Below are positions 34,352 through 42,707 of a stretch of DNA of 64,000 bases, in pieces. Every line of letters starts with the position of its first letter. Position 1 is the first letter of the stretch. Origin of the DNA: DATMXT01 sp963662765 (GTDB lineage: Bacteria; Bacillota; Clostridia; Oscillospirales; Feifaniaceae). The notes under the pieces are model-generated. The model searched no databases, had not been told where the DNA came from, and saw only the letters and a program-made list of their open reading frames with translations. Location: the NCBI GenBank assembly GCA_963662765.2, contig CAXXUP010000008.1:310001-374000 (forward strand), written 5' to 3'. The position numbers were made by a program, and so were the translations under genes.

Positions 34352-35406
34352 TACCTGCCACCTCCCGCAATTTTCTTCAGCTGTCCGAAGAGCTCGGCAG
34401 GCGTCGGTTGGTTGCCGCCCATGCGGCCGTAAAAGTGCACATCGTCCTTGTTGCCCACCGACAGCATGACGTCCTCGACCATTTGGCCGGCCGACAGCTC
34501 AAATACGGCAAACTGCTTGCCGTCAAGCCCCGCGAAGGCCTTCTTGGGGAATGGCCACAGCGAGATGGGCCGCAGCAAGCCGACCTTCATGCCGGCTTCC
34601 CTGGCAAGCTCCATGGCGCCCATCGCAATGCGGGCGACCGAACCGTAGGCGACGATGACGATGTCGGCATCCTCACAGCCGGTAGATTCCCACCGCTGCT
34701 CGGCAGCGGCGATTTTCGCGAACTTCTCCTGTAGGGCGAGGTTGAACGCTTCGTATTGGTCCGCACCGTCGCCGCAGGTCGTGATGACCTTTTTGCCGCC
34801 GTCTTCGCAGCCGATTAAAGCCCCTTTCCAGGTGACCTTGGGGATTTCTTTAGGCTCCGGAAGCACACAGGACTCTCGCATTTTTCCAAGCGAAGCGTCG
34901 GTCAGCAGCATGACGGGGTTCAAATATTTTTCCGCAAGGTCGAAAGCCTCGTAAGCGAAGTCGGCCTCTTCCTGGACCGACCAGGGGGCCAGCACCAGCA
35001 CATTGTAATCGCCATGGCCGTTTCCCTTGCAGGCCTGGAAGTAGTCGCCTTGAGCAGCCAGAATCTCGCCGTCTCCGGGGCCGGGGCGCATGACGTCGAC
35101 CACGACGGTCGGAAGGCCTGCCGCGGCCATATAGGACATGGCCTCGGCACCGAGACTCAGTCCCGGACCGGAAGTTCCGGTCATCCCGCGCTGGCCGCCG
35201 GCTGCAACGCCTGCGATCATGTTGAATGCGGCGACCTCGGTCTCAGCCTGGACGAACGTGACGTCGCGGTCCCTCATCTGGGCCGAGAAATACTCGCTCA
35301 TCTCACTGGCCGGCGTGATGGGGTAGCCGAAGTAGAACCGACAGCCGGCTCTTATGGCCGACTCGACAAGGGCGATGTTGCCCTGCATAAATACGGGTGC
35401 GCCCAT
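34351..35406 (-). CDS. 2-oxoacid:ferredoxin oxidoreductase, alpha subunit
   Basis: A 351-residue alpha subunit with the pyrimidine-binding domain GYPITPASEMSEYFS, the conserved FVQAETEVAAFNMIAGVAAG, and TSGPGLSLGAEAMSYMA. It overlaps the beta gene by one base. Subunit sizes and order (delta, alpha, beta, gamma) match four-subunit Vor/Kor enzymes of anaerobes. Confidence 0.92.
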   Translation of the reverse strand: MGAPVFMQGNIALVESAIRAGCRFYFGYPITPASEMSEYFSAQMRDRDVTFVQAETEVAAFNMIAGVAAGGQRGMTGTSGPGLSLGAEAMSYMAAAGLPTVVVDVMRPGPGDGEILAAQGDYFQACKGNGHGDYNVLVLAPWSVQEEADFAYEAFDLAEKYLNPVMLLTDASLGKMRESCVLPEPKEIPKVTWKGALIGCEDGGKKVITTCGDGADQYEAFNLALQEKFAKIAAAEQRWESTGCEDADIVIVAYGSVARIAMGAMELAREAGMKVGLLRPISLWPFPKKAFAGLDGKQFAVFELSAGQMVEDVMLSVGNKDDVHFYGRMGGNQPTPAELFGQLKKIAGGGR

Positions 35407-35407
35407 G

Positions 35408-35614
35408 TCACTCCCCCCTCTCTACCGTGATGGCGCCCTCGGGACAGATGCGGGCGCAGGTGGCGCAACCGGTGCACCCCTCCAGCTTAATGACCGGCAC
35501 AAAGTAGCCGGACTTGTTGAGTTTGTCGCCGGGACTAATAAGCCCCTTGGGGCAAAAGCGCATGCAGTAGTGGCACTCCTTGCACCGCTCAAATGCAATC
35601 ACAGCCCTATTCAT
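35408..35614 (-). CDS. 2-oxoacid:ferredoxin oxidoreductase, delta (2[4Fe-4S] ferredoxin) subunit
   Basis: A 68-residue ferredoxin with two CxxCxxCxxxCP motifs, CKECHYCMRFCP and CTGCATCARICP. It collects electrons from the catalytic subunits. The start at 35614 overlaps the stop of the preceding gene by one base (TGATG), supporting this start over a longer frame. Confidence 0.9.
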   Translation of the reverse strand: MNRAVIAFERCKECHYCMRFCPKGLISPGDKLNKSGYFVPVIKLEGCTGCATCARICPEGAITVERGE

Positions 35615-36036
35615 CACTTCACCGCGAATGCCGGGTCCTGCGCACCTCTCTGATGCTCTTTCTTGACAACGAGGGTTCCGATGGCTTCTGCGCACAGCAC
35701 AGGCTCCGACAGCACATTCGCAGCCGAAATTTCAAGCCCTTTCTCGCGGGCAAGGCTGATGTATTTCCAGGCTTCGAATTTGCAGGTCAGCGAGGTGTTG
35801 CCCACCTTCTCAATCCAGCCGTGGTACTCCATGAAGTCACCGGCGTATACGGGCGCCGTAAAGCGCACGTCCTTATAGCCCGCAAACAAGCTCTCGTCCC
35901 CGTGAAGCCGAATGGCAAGCTCCGTGCCGACATCGCCCCAGAAGTCGAGAATGTGGGAACCGTTGACCAGCTCGCCGGCATAGTGTGCCTCCCCAGCCGA
36001 CATGCGCACGCGCAGAATTACTTTTTCTCCAATCAT
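35614..36036 (-). CDS. kal: Hotdog-fold 3-aminobutyryl-CoA ammonia-lyase-like protein
   Basis: A 140-residue hotdog-fold protein resembling beta-aminobutyryl-CoA ammonia-lyase of lysine fermentation: the stretches RMSAGEAHYAGELVNG, DVGTELAIRLHGDE and FTAPVYAGDFMEYHG carry the likeness. Kal releases ammonia from 3-aminobutyryl-CoA to form crotonyl-CoA, the substrate of Bcd-EtfAB encoded downstream in the same operon. The other lysine-pathway genes are not in this window, so a related 3-aminoacyl-CoA remains possible. It is the first gene of the operon, with AGGAGG before the ATG. Confidence 0.72.
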   Translation of the reverse strand: MIGEKVILRVRMSAGEAHYAGELVNGSHILDFWGDVGTELAIRLHGDESLFAGYKDVRFTAPVYAGDFMEYHGWIEKVGNTSLTCKFEAWKYISLAREKGLEISAANVLSEPVLCAEAIGTLVVKKEHQRGAQDPAFAVK

Positions 36037-36188
36037 TGCATTTGCCTCCTGTTAATTGTTTGTTGGTTTATGGTGACATAAAATACTTACGGCGCGAAAT
36101 GAGATTTGATCGCCAGAACCGACAAGATTTAGGCTTGCGTTCCGTTCCTATTAAGTGTATCATGGAATTAAGTATTAGTAAAACAAAT

Positions 36189-36210
36189 ATTTCGAATGTT
36201 TACATGAAAT
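36189..36210. promoter_or_regulatory. Inverted repeat in the divergent kal / LysR intergenic region
   Basis: ATTTC-N12-GAAAT lies 24 bases before the LysR start, inside the 198-base divergent gap. Spacing is roughly that of a LysR box. Clear promoter hexamers were not resolved here. Confidence 0.35.
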
Positions 36211-36234
36211 TCCGTATGGTTTGGAGTGAGGAAA

Positions 36235-37125
36235 ATGGCGGACGGCAGATACGACGCCTTTATCAAGACGGTGGAGCTCGGGAGCCTGACCAAGGCGGCC
36301 GAGGTGCTGGGGTATACCCAGTCCGGCATCAGCCACATGCTGGCAGGCCTCGAGACCGAACTTGGGGCGACACTGCTGCTGCGGGACCGCTCCGGCGTAA
36401 GGCTGACGCCGGAAGGCGCAGCGCTGCTGCCGCAGGTGCAGGCCGTCTGCGCGAGCTCCCGGGAGCTCACCGATGCCGCCGCCGCTTTGCGGGGCATGGA
36501 GTCGGGCGTTGTGCGCATCGGCGCTTTTTCCAGTGTCTCCTGTCATATTTTACCGCCGCTCATCAAATCCTTCCTCGACTCCCACCCCGGCATCAGCTTC
36601 GAGCTCCTGCAGGGCGACTACCCCGAGACCGAGCGGTGGGTGGCCGAGGGTCGGGTCGATTTCGGCTTTCTCGGGCTCTATCCCCGTCGGCAGTTCGACG
36701 TCATTCCGCTGGTGCGAAACCGCGTTTTGGCTGTGCTGCCGATCGGCCACCCGATGGCCGGGGAAAAGGCTTTCCCGCTCTCCCGGCTTGCCGAGGAGCC
36801 CTTTATCGCCCTTGATGAGGGCAACGATTACGAGATCCGCAGCGTTCTGGCCCAAAACGACCTGACGCCCCTCACCGTCTTTCGGGTGCGGGACGACTAC
36901 ACCATCATGTCGATGGTGGAAGCGGGACTCGGGGTCAGCCTGCTTCCGGAGCTCGTGCTGCGCCGCTGTGCCTACAAGGTGACCACTTTGCCCCTTGACC
37001 CGCCGGCCTTTTGGCAGCTGGGCGTCATTTTGCGGGATCGCAGCCGCATGTCGGCAGCCGCCCGCGCCTTCTTGCGCCACTTAACCGAATCGCTGCGGGT
37101 AAGCTGCAAATGGGCCATTCTCTGA
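36235..37125 (+). CDS. LysR family transcriptional regulator
   Basis: A 296-residue regulator with an N-terminal winged HTH (LGSLTKAAEVLGYTQSGISH) and an effector domain. The start at 36235 has GGAG eight bases upstream; a GTG nine bases earlier is too close to it. Divergent placement against the nine-gene operon makes that operon the obvious target. Confidence 0.9.
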   Translation: MADGRYDAFIKTVELGSLTKAAEVLGYTQSGISHMLAGLETELGATLLLRDRSGVRLTPEGAALLPQVQAVCASSRELTDAAAALRGMESGVVRIGAFSSVSCHILPPLIKSFLDSHPGISFELLQGDYPETERWVAEGRVDFGFLGLYPRRQFDVIPLVRNRVLAVLPIGHPMAGEKAFPLSRLAEEPFIALDEGNDYEIRSVLAQNDLTPLTVFRVRDDYTIMSMVEAGLGVSLLPELVLRRCAYKVTTLPLDPPAFWQLGVILRDRSRMSAAARAFLRHLTESLRVSCKWAIL

Positions 37126-37252
37126 CCGTCTTGCAGCGGGGAGCCGCAGCCCGGGCTTATACGGCAATGCCTGACCATCCTTATTTTCGCCCCGGGACCT
37201 GGCTGCCATTGTTTTCTTGTCGGTATGGCCTTTAAACGAAGGAGGCGTCCTC

Positions 37253-37927
37253 ATGGAACTGACCGAAGAACTGCTCTCGCTGATGGCGGAGCTCGGCGCC
37301 GACCTTTCGGGCTGCGCCGACCTGACTGACCTCGGCTGCGGCTGGCCGCGCGGCCTTGCCGTGGCGAAACGCATTCCGGCCGAGGTACTCTCCGACATGG
37401 AAGACGGCCCCACAAGGCTTTACTTCGACACATATCACGCGCTCAACGCCGCCCTTAACAAGCTGGTGCTTGCGGCCGAGGACTTTTTGACCGCTCGCGG
37501 CCACAGCGCATGGGCACAGACAACTGACCGCGTCGTCACCGCTTTCGGGCGCACCCTGCTGCCCCACAAGTCAGTCGCCATGCGGGCGGGACTCGGTTGG
37601 ATTGGCAAGAGCAACCTGCTGGTCACGCCGCAATACGGCAGTGCCGTAAGGCTTTCCACCCTTGTGACCGACGCGCCGCTCACGTCCGGCACCCCCATGC
37701 CGGAATCCCGGTGCGGTGGGTGCACCGCCTGTTTTGAGGCCTGTCCGGCCGGAGCCATCCGCGGCACTCTGTGGCACTCCGGCACCGACCGCGACGAGAT
37801 GTTTGACATGCCGGCCTGTGACGCCAAGGCCAAGTCGATGTCGCTCCAAAATTACGGCATCGCCACCACCCTGTGCGGCCAGTGCTTCCTCAAATGCCCG
37901 TACACCATCCGAGGCCGGAATAAATAA
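37253..37927 (+). CDS. QueG-like double 4Fe-4S cluster protein
   Basis: A 224-residue Fe-S protein with two ferredoxin-type sites, CGGCTACFEACPAGAI and CGQCFLKCPYT, and the upstream AGLGWIGKSNLLVTPQYG typical of epoxyqueuosine reductase relatives. It is much shorter than true QueG and lacks its full cobalamin region, so this is probably the clostridial family of unknown reductase function. The start at 37253 has GGAGG seven bases upstream. Confidence 0.8.
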   Translation: MELTEELLSLMAELGADLSGCADLTDLGCGWPRGLAVAKRIPAEVLSDMEDGPTRLYFDTYHALNAALNKLVLAAEDFLTARGHSAWAQTTDRVVTAFGRTLLPHKSVAMRAGLGWIGKSNLLVTPQYGSAVRLSTLVTDAPLTSGTPMPESRCGGCTACFEACPAGAIRGTLWHSGTDRDEMFDMPACDAKAKSMSLQNYGIATTLCGQCFLKCPYTIRGRNK

Positions 37928-37949
37928 GACGGCAGAGCCATAACAGCGT

Positions 37950-37980
37950 GAAAAAACAGCCGCTCCTGATGGAGCGGCTG
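37950..37980 (-). terminator. Terminator of gdhA
   Basis: A 10-bp perfect stem (37957-37966 with 37971-37980) is followed by TTTTTT on the minus strand, 31 bases past the gdhA stop. Confidence 0.82.
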
Positions 37981-38010
37981 TATTAACAGGTAATCTATTT
38001 GTCCGATTCC

Positions 38011-39357
38011 TTAGATGAGGCCCTGAGAGATCATGGCGTCGGCAACCTTCATGAAGCCGGCGATGTTGGCGCCCGCGACGAGGTCGTATCCGAAGCCGTT
38101 CTCCTCGGCAGCCTTGGCGGAAGCGTCATGGATGTTCTTCATGATGGTGTGGAGCTTCGCATCGACTTCCTCGGCGGACCAAGCAAGACGGGCGGAGTTC
38201 TGGCTCATCTCGAGGCCGGAAGTGGCAACGCCGCCGGCATTGACAGCCTTGGAGGGGGCGACGACCTTGCAATTCTTCTGCAGGAAGGAGAGGGCGTCGT
38301 TGGTGGTGGGCATGTTGGCGACTTCAATGTAGTACTTGACGCCGTTTGCGACAATCTTCTTGGCCTGATCCATGTCGACGTCGTTCTGGGTGGCGGCGGG
38401 CATGATGATGTCGGCCTTAACGCCCCAGGGCTTCTCGCCAGCGACGAACTTGCAGCCAAACTTATCGGCATAGTCCTTGACCTTATTGCGGCCGGAAGCA
38501 CGCATTTCGAGCATGTACTCGATCTTCTCTTCAGTGGCAACGCCGTCGGCGTCGTAGATGTAGCCGTCAGGTCCGGAGAGGGTGACGACCTTAGCGCCCA
38601 GCTCGGCGCACTTCTTCGCGATGCCCCAGGCAACGTTGCCAAAGCCCGAGATGGCGACGGTCTTGCCCTTGAGCACGTCTTTTTCGTGCTTCATGACTTC
38701 TTCAACATAATAGACAGCGCCGTAGCCGGTGGCCTCGGGGCGAACGAGGGAGCCGCCGTAGGACATGCCCTTGCCGGTGAGAACGCCGTTCTCCCAGACG
38801 CCCTTGATGCGCTTGTACTGGCCATAGAGGTAGCCGATCTCACGACCGCCCACGCCAATGTCGCCGGCCGGGACGTCCACGTCGGGTCCGATGTGGCGAT
38901 AGAGCTCAGTCATGAAGGCTTGGCAGAAACGCATAACCTCAGCGTCGGACTTGCCGTTGGGATCGAAGTCGGAGCCGCCCTTGGCGCCGCCCATCGGCAG
39001 GGAGGTCAGGCTGTTCTTGAAGGTCTGCTCAAAGCCGAGGAACTTCATGGTGTCGACCTTGACATTGGAAGCGAAGCGCAGGCCGCCCTTGTAGGGTCCG
39101 ATTGCGCCGTTGAACTGTACGCGGAAGCCACGGTTGACATTAACCTTGCCAGCGTCATCGACCCAAGTCACACGGAAAGTGATCTGGCGCTCCGGCTCGA
39201 CCATTCTCTCAAGAAGGGCCATCTTCTCGTACTCGGGATGGTTCTCAACGATGGGCTCCAGAGATTTGAAGACTTCCTCTACCGTCTGAAGGAAAAGCAC
39301 GTCTCCGGGATTGCGCTCTTTGACCCCTTCAATAACGCGGGCAATGTAAGCGTTCAT
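38011..39357 (-). CDS. gdhA: NADP-specific glutamate dehydrogenase
   Basis: A 448-residue enzyme that converts 2-oxoglutarate and ammonia to glutamate and back. The catalytic lysine motif PMGGAKGGSDFDP, the substrate segment GPYKGGLRF and the nucleotide fold VAISGFGNVAWG are present. Length and N-terminus (YIARVIEGVKERNPGD) match the hexameric NADP type. The start at 39357 follows GAGGAGG. A consensus-like promoter lies about 90 bases upstream. Confidence 0.96.
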   Translation of the reverse strand: MNAYIARVIEGVKERNPGDVLFLQTVEEVFKSLEPIVENHPEYEKMALLERMVEPERQITFRVTWVDDAGKVNVNRGFRVQFNGAIGPYKGGLRFASNVKVDTMKFLGFEQTFKNSLTSLPMGGAKGGSDFDPNGKSDAEVMRFCQAFMTELYRHIGPDVDVPAGDIGVGGREIGYLYGQYKRIKGVWENGVLTGKGMSYGGSLVRPEATGYGAVYYVEEVMKHEKDVLKGKTVAISGFGNVAWGIAKKCAELGAKVVTLSGPDGYIYDADGVATEEKIEYMLEMRASGRNKVKDYADKFGCKFVAGEKPWGVKADIIMPAATQNDVDMDQAKKIVANGVKYYIEVANMPTTNDALSFLQKNCKVVAPSKAVNAGGVATSGLEMSQNSARLAWSAEEVDAKLHTIMKNIHDASAKAAEENGFGYDLVAGANIAGFMKVADAMISQGLI

Positions 39358-39442
39358 AAATGTTTGCCTCCTCAAAATAAATAATTCACACAAATAACGA
39401 CCTTTGCCCGCAGTATGCATGTATGCGGGAACGGCCACATAT

Positions 39443-39471
39443 AGTTTAATTTCTAACGAAGGGAAAGTCAA
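39443..39471 (-). promoter_or_regulatory. Candidate promoter of gdhA
   Basis: On the minus strand TTGACT and TAAACT are spaced by 17 bases. The predicted leader is about 80 nt. Confidence 0.55.
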
Positions 39472-39552
39472 GCAAAGCAGGCGGAACTATTGTCTATTTA
39501 CGAGGTTTTGCGCACAGAAAATATCGCGATTTTTTTGTCTAATGTGACGAAT

Positions 39553-39600
39553 CCCTATAAAAATGCGGCGGCTCACCTGAACCACCGTATTTTTATAGGG
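39553..39600. repeat. Long inverted repeat in the gdhA / HAD intergenic region
   Basis: Perfect 12-base arms (39553-39564 with 39589-39600) extend inward through a G-U pair, three more pairs, one mismatch and two pairs, leaving a 10-base loop. No T-run follows on either strand. It sits behind the gdhA promoter and after the HAD gene's stop. Confidence 0.7.
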
Positions 39601-39672
39601 AGTATCCATTGTATTAATCTGATCTGTTTACGAGCCTTCGTAAGACGATTCGCCCCAAGGTATAACCGTCCG

Positions 39673-40302
39673 CTATTTCAGTTCGCAGTAATCACTTATG
39701 ATGAAGTCACACATTTTTTCGAGCGCGGATGCATGTTTGTTGGATATGCATACGCCGCAGGTTTTTATGCCGGCAAGGTGAGCAGCCTTGCAAGCATAAG
39801 GTGAGTCCTCGACGACAACGGTGTCGGCGGGACTTACCCCCATGATCTGCGCGATCTCTAGAAATGCGGCAGCCTCGGTCTTGGGGCTCATGGTCTCACC
39901 CCCCATGAAAGTGCGGTCGAGCCGCTGCGAAAGACCGAGCTGCTCTAACAGCATTTCCACAAGCGGGCGGGGCGACAGCGTGAAAAGCACGAGCTTCGCC
40001 CCCCCGGCGCGCAGCCGGTCAAGGCACTCAAGTGCCCCCGGCAGCGGCTTAGCCTCCTGTTTGAAGACCGAGACGGCAAAGTCATACCACTTGTCCCCGA
40101 TGATGTCAGGGCTTTCAGGTACGCCGAGCACTTCGATGAAGTACGTCAGCGCCTCTGTAAAATTTTGGGTGTTGAGAAAGCTCAGCGTGTCGTCGTCTAT
40201 CTCGATGTCGTAGAGGCGAAGAAAACGGCGGGTCATTGCGTCCCACAGCTCCATCGTATTCACCAGCGTGCCATCGAAATCAAAAATATAGAGTTCAGCC
40301 AA
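39673..40302 (-). CDS. HAD superfamily hydrolase (phosphoglycolate phosphatase-like)
   Basis: A 209-residue phosphatase. Motif I FDFDGTLVNT, motif II VLFTLSPRP, a lysine in SPKTEAAAF and motif IV VVVEDSPYACKAAHLAGIKT are intact. Its start overlaps the thiE stop by eight bases, so the two are co-translated. A role in dephosphorylating thiamine phosphates or a pathway by-product is a fair guess only. Confidence 0.87.
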   Translation of the reverse strand: MAELYIFDFDGTLVNTMELWDAMTRRFLRLYDIEIDDDTLSFLNTQNFTEALTYFIEVLGVPESPDIIGDKWYDFAVSVFKQEAKPLPGALECLDRLRAGGAKLVLFTLSPRPLVEMLLEQLGLSQRLDRTFMGGETMSPKTEAAAFLEIAQIMGVSPADTVVVEDSPYACKAAHLAGIKTCGVCISNKHASALEKMCDFIISDYCELK

Positions 40303-40927
40303 TGATCATCTCCGCCACGTCGCGCATGCGGCGGGCAGCCTCCGTGATATCGGGGCGGGAGAGGATGGAGGAGATGACGGCAATGCCGTCAAGTCCGAGG
40401 CCGGCGAGGTTAGGACCGGTCTCCTCATCGATGCCGCCGATGGCGCAGGCCGGGATGTCGGCGTTTTCGAGGATGTTCAGCACTTCTTCCTTGCTCATGG
40501 CTCGGGAGACCTGCTTGGTCGCGGTCATAAAGACAGCTCCGACGCCGACGTAGTCGGCCCCGTCGAGGATAGCCTGCTTTGCCTCCTCAAGGGTGTGGAC
40601 CGAGACGCCGATAATTTTATCATCGCCCAGGATGCGTTTAGCGATGGCGCAGGGCATATCGTCCTGCCCGACATGTACGCCCTCGGCGTCGATGGCCAAG
40701 GCGATGTCGATACGGTCGTTGATGATGAGCGGCACCCCATGCCGGCGACAGACCGCCTGGACCGCGCGGGCACTCTCGAGGAAACCCTCCGTCGAGATGT
40801 CCTTCTCGCGCAGCTGGACGAGGGTCACACCGCCGTCGATAGCTCGCTCAACGGCATCGGCAAGGGTCATGGTGCCCAGCCAGTGCCGGTCGGTGCAGAG
40901 ATATAGTGTAAGGTCGAAATTTTTCAT
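40295..40927 (-). CDS. thiE: Thiamine-phosphate synthase
   Basis: A 210-residue TIM-barrel enzyme that joins the pyrimidine and thiazole moieties to thiamine phosphate. Visible motifs are LVQLREKD, IINDRIDIALAIDAEGVHVG, QDDMPCAIAKRILG, DYVGVGAVFMTATK and AIGGI near the C-terminus. No TPP-riboswitch core (CTGAGA with its partner) was found in the short upstream gap. It is followed by an overlapping HAD gene. Confidence 0.93.
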   Translation of the reverse strand: MKNFDLTLYLCTDRHWLGTMTLADAVERAIDGGVTLVQLREKDISTEGFLESARAVQAVCRRHGVPLIINDRIDIALAIDAEGVHVGQDDMPCAIAKRILGDDKIIGVSVHTLEEAKQAILDGADYVGVGAVFMTATKQVSRAMSKEEVLNILENADIPACAIGGIDEETGPNLAGLGLDGIAVISSILSRPDITEAARRMRDVAEMIIG

Positions 40928-40998
40928 TGCGTATATAGCCCCTTTCAGGATTGACGGGGAATACTCCCCCGGATTAGCTTATGTTGATCGGCGGCCGG

Positions 40999-41499
40999 TC
41001 AGCGGAGCATCCCGCCGCCGGGCTTCCCGCCCTCGACGTAGACGCCCGGCTCAAAGCCCGAAATGTCCCAGACGTACCGGTTGATGAACTTGATCCCGCG
41101 GTCGCGCAGTTCGCTCCAGCGGGGCACCGAGACAACCCCCTCGAATCTGGCGCCGATGTGCTCAATGGTGCGGATGGAGGCGATGTTATCGGATGCACAG
41201 GTGATGATGAGCTCCTCCATGCCGTGGGCCCTCGCTATGGGCGGGACCAGCAGACAGGCCCTGGCTGCGTAGCCGTGGCCGCGGTAGGGCTCGCGGACGC
41301 CATAGCCGATGTTGCCGCCGTAATAGACAAACTCATTTGTCCCAATGCGCAGATGAATGTGTCCTATGTGGGTGTTTCCGAGATAGTTCAGAAAATTGTA
41401 AGAGGGTGCCCACTCGCCGGCCTTCATGGGCACATATTCCTCCAGGCGGAGTGTAATGACTCCGTCAGTCAAGGTCTGCACCGGTAAAAAGGCAAACAT
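40999..41499 (-). CDS. GNAT family N-acetyltransferase
   Basis: A 166-residue acyl-CoA-dependent acetyltransferase. The acetyl-CoA-binding turn is NIGYGVREPYRGHGYAARAC, followed by the helix and strand region ITCASDNIASIRTIEHIGAR. It resembles RimJ/RimL-type enzymes acting on small molecules or protein N-termini. Target unknown. It lies 21 bases after the AEC transporter gene and probably in one transcript. Confidence 0.85.
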   Translation of the reverse strand: MFAFLPVQTLTDGVITLRLEEYVPMKAGEWAPSYNFLNYLGNTHIGHIHLRIGTNEFVYYGGNIGYGVREPYRGHGYAARACLLVPPIARAHGMEELIITCASDNIASIRTIEHIGARFEGVVSVPRWSELRDRGIKFINRYVWDISGFEPGVYVEGGKPGGGMLR

Positions 41500-41520
41500 C
41501 CATATCCCTCCCTGGCGAGG

Positions 41521-42456
41521 TCAGATCATGGCCATGGCCCAGCAGACGACCGGTATCGTGATAACCGATAGCAGCGTACCGATCAGCACATACTCGGTGG
41601 CGTAGACATAGTCGGAACCGCCGGCTTTTGCCAGCAGCGACACCCCAACCATGGGGGGTAGCGCGGCGATGAGGGTGATCGTCTCAGTCCAGACGGGGTA
41701 GAGCCCCGTCTGGCGCAGCACGAAGAGCAGCGCGACCGGGAAGATGACCATCCGGATCGGAATCGTGAGCAAAATGGAGAAGCGGCGCAGCATGGCCGAA
41801 AAGTCGAGTCTCGTCAGCACACCGCCGATATAGATCATCGAGACCGGCGATGAGGTGGACCCAACGGATGAAACGGCGGTGTTCAGCACATCGGGGAGCC
41901 GAATTCCGGCCATAACCAGGGCAAAACCGAGCAGTGCCGCGATGGTGACGGGATTTGCCATCTTCTTCATGACGCCTTTGAAGGTGCCCCGTTCGGGTGA
42001 GACCGAGGTCAGCCCGATGCCGTAGGTGTAGAGCACGAAGTTGTTCGTGAAATTGTAGATGGCCAGGCACAGCAGTCCCTCGCTGCCAAAAAGCGCCGAC
42101 ACGAGGGGGATGCCCATAAAAGCGGAGTTTGAAAAGAGAGTCTCAGCCAGGTGGATGTTGAGGGTCGGCTGCTTGAGGCGGCAGAGTTTGCCGATGCCGT
42201 ACCCGATGACTCCCATGACCGGCAGCATGGCGAGGGCAATGAGAATGATGGAGAGTGAGGAGAAGAGCAGCGACCGGTCGCCAACCCCGAGAACCGAGGA
42301 GAGCACAACTGCCGGCATTGCGATGGCCACCACATAGGTCGCCATTGCGTCCATCGCCGCTTCGGTGATCAGGCGGAGCTTGATTGCCGCGTATCCGACC
42401 CCCATCATGGTGAAGAGAGTCGCCATCTGTCGAATGATTATGACCGCCTGTTCCAT
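41521..42456 (-). CDS. AEC family transporter (auxin efflux carrier-like)
   Basis: A 311-residue membrane protein with about ten hydrophobic helices in two inverted halves, typical of the AEC family that carries malate, malonate or other organic anions. NSAFMGIPLVSALFG and the final LAKAGGSDYVYATEYVL region fit the family. GGGAG precedes the ATG. The gap 42457-42707 upstream shows no gene or clear terminator. Confidence 0.88.
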   Translation of the reverse strand: MEQAVIIIRQMATLFTMMGVGYAAIKLRLITEAAMDAMATYVVAIAMPAVVLSSVLGVGDRSLLFSSLSIILIALAMLPVMGVIGYGIGKLCRLKQPTLNIHLAETLFSNSAFMGIPLVSALFGSEGLLCLAIYNFTNNFVLYTYGIGLTSVSPERGTFKGVMKKMANPVTIAALLGFALVMAGIRLPDVLNTAVSSVGSTSSPVSMIYIGGVLTRLDFSAMLRRFSILLTIPIRMVIFPVALLFVLRQTGLYPVWTETITLIAALPPMVGVSLLAKAGGSDYVYATEYVLIGTLLSVITIPVVCWAMAMI

Positions 42457-42707
42457 TGTTTACTCCCATTTTGTCTATGTGCTTATCTATTTTATTTCTC
42501 GCTTACCAAACGCGTGATTGCAAAAGGCCGTGCCGTATGCCGGACAACTCACGGTGCAAATATAATCATCGCGGCGCAATCGCAAGTTTTAAAAAAAGTA
42601 TACCGCTTTTCGCGAACAATGTCTTCGCTTATGGGAAGTCCGTCCTCATTCATTATCCAGGCTTTGGGCAGACAAAAAAGTTCAAGTTTCCTCGCGTCGG
42701 CAGAGTA

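Noticed and set aside
37999..39384. Plus-strand open frame of 461 codons opposite gdhA
   Set aside because: It mirrors the codon structure of gdhA exactly, with a Leu/Gly/Val-rich translation and no ribosome site.
40928..40998. TPP riboswitch upstream of thiE
   Set aside because: The conserved CTGAGA and its partner segments are absent and the gap is too short for the aptamer.
42457..42707. Short ORFs in the gap between the AEC transporter and MBL genes
   Set aside because: The frames are short, lack ribosome sites and show no conserved composition; nothing convincing is present in the gap.
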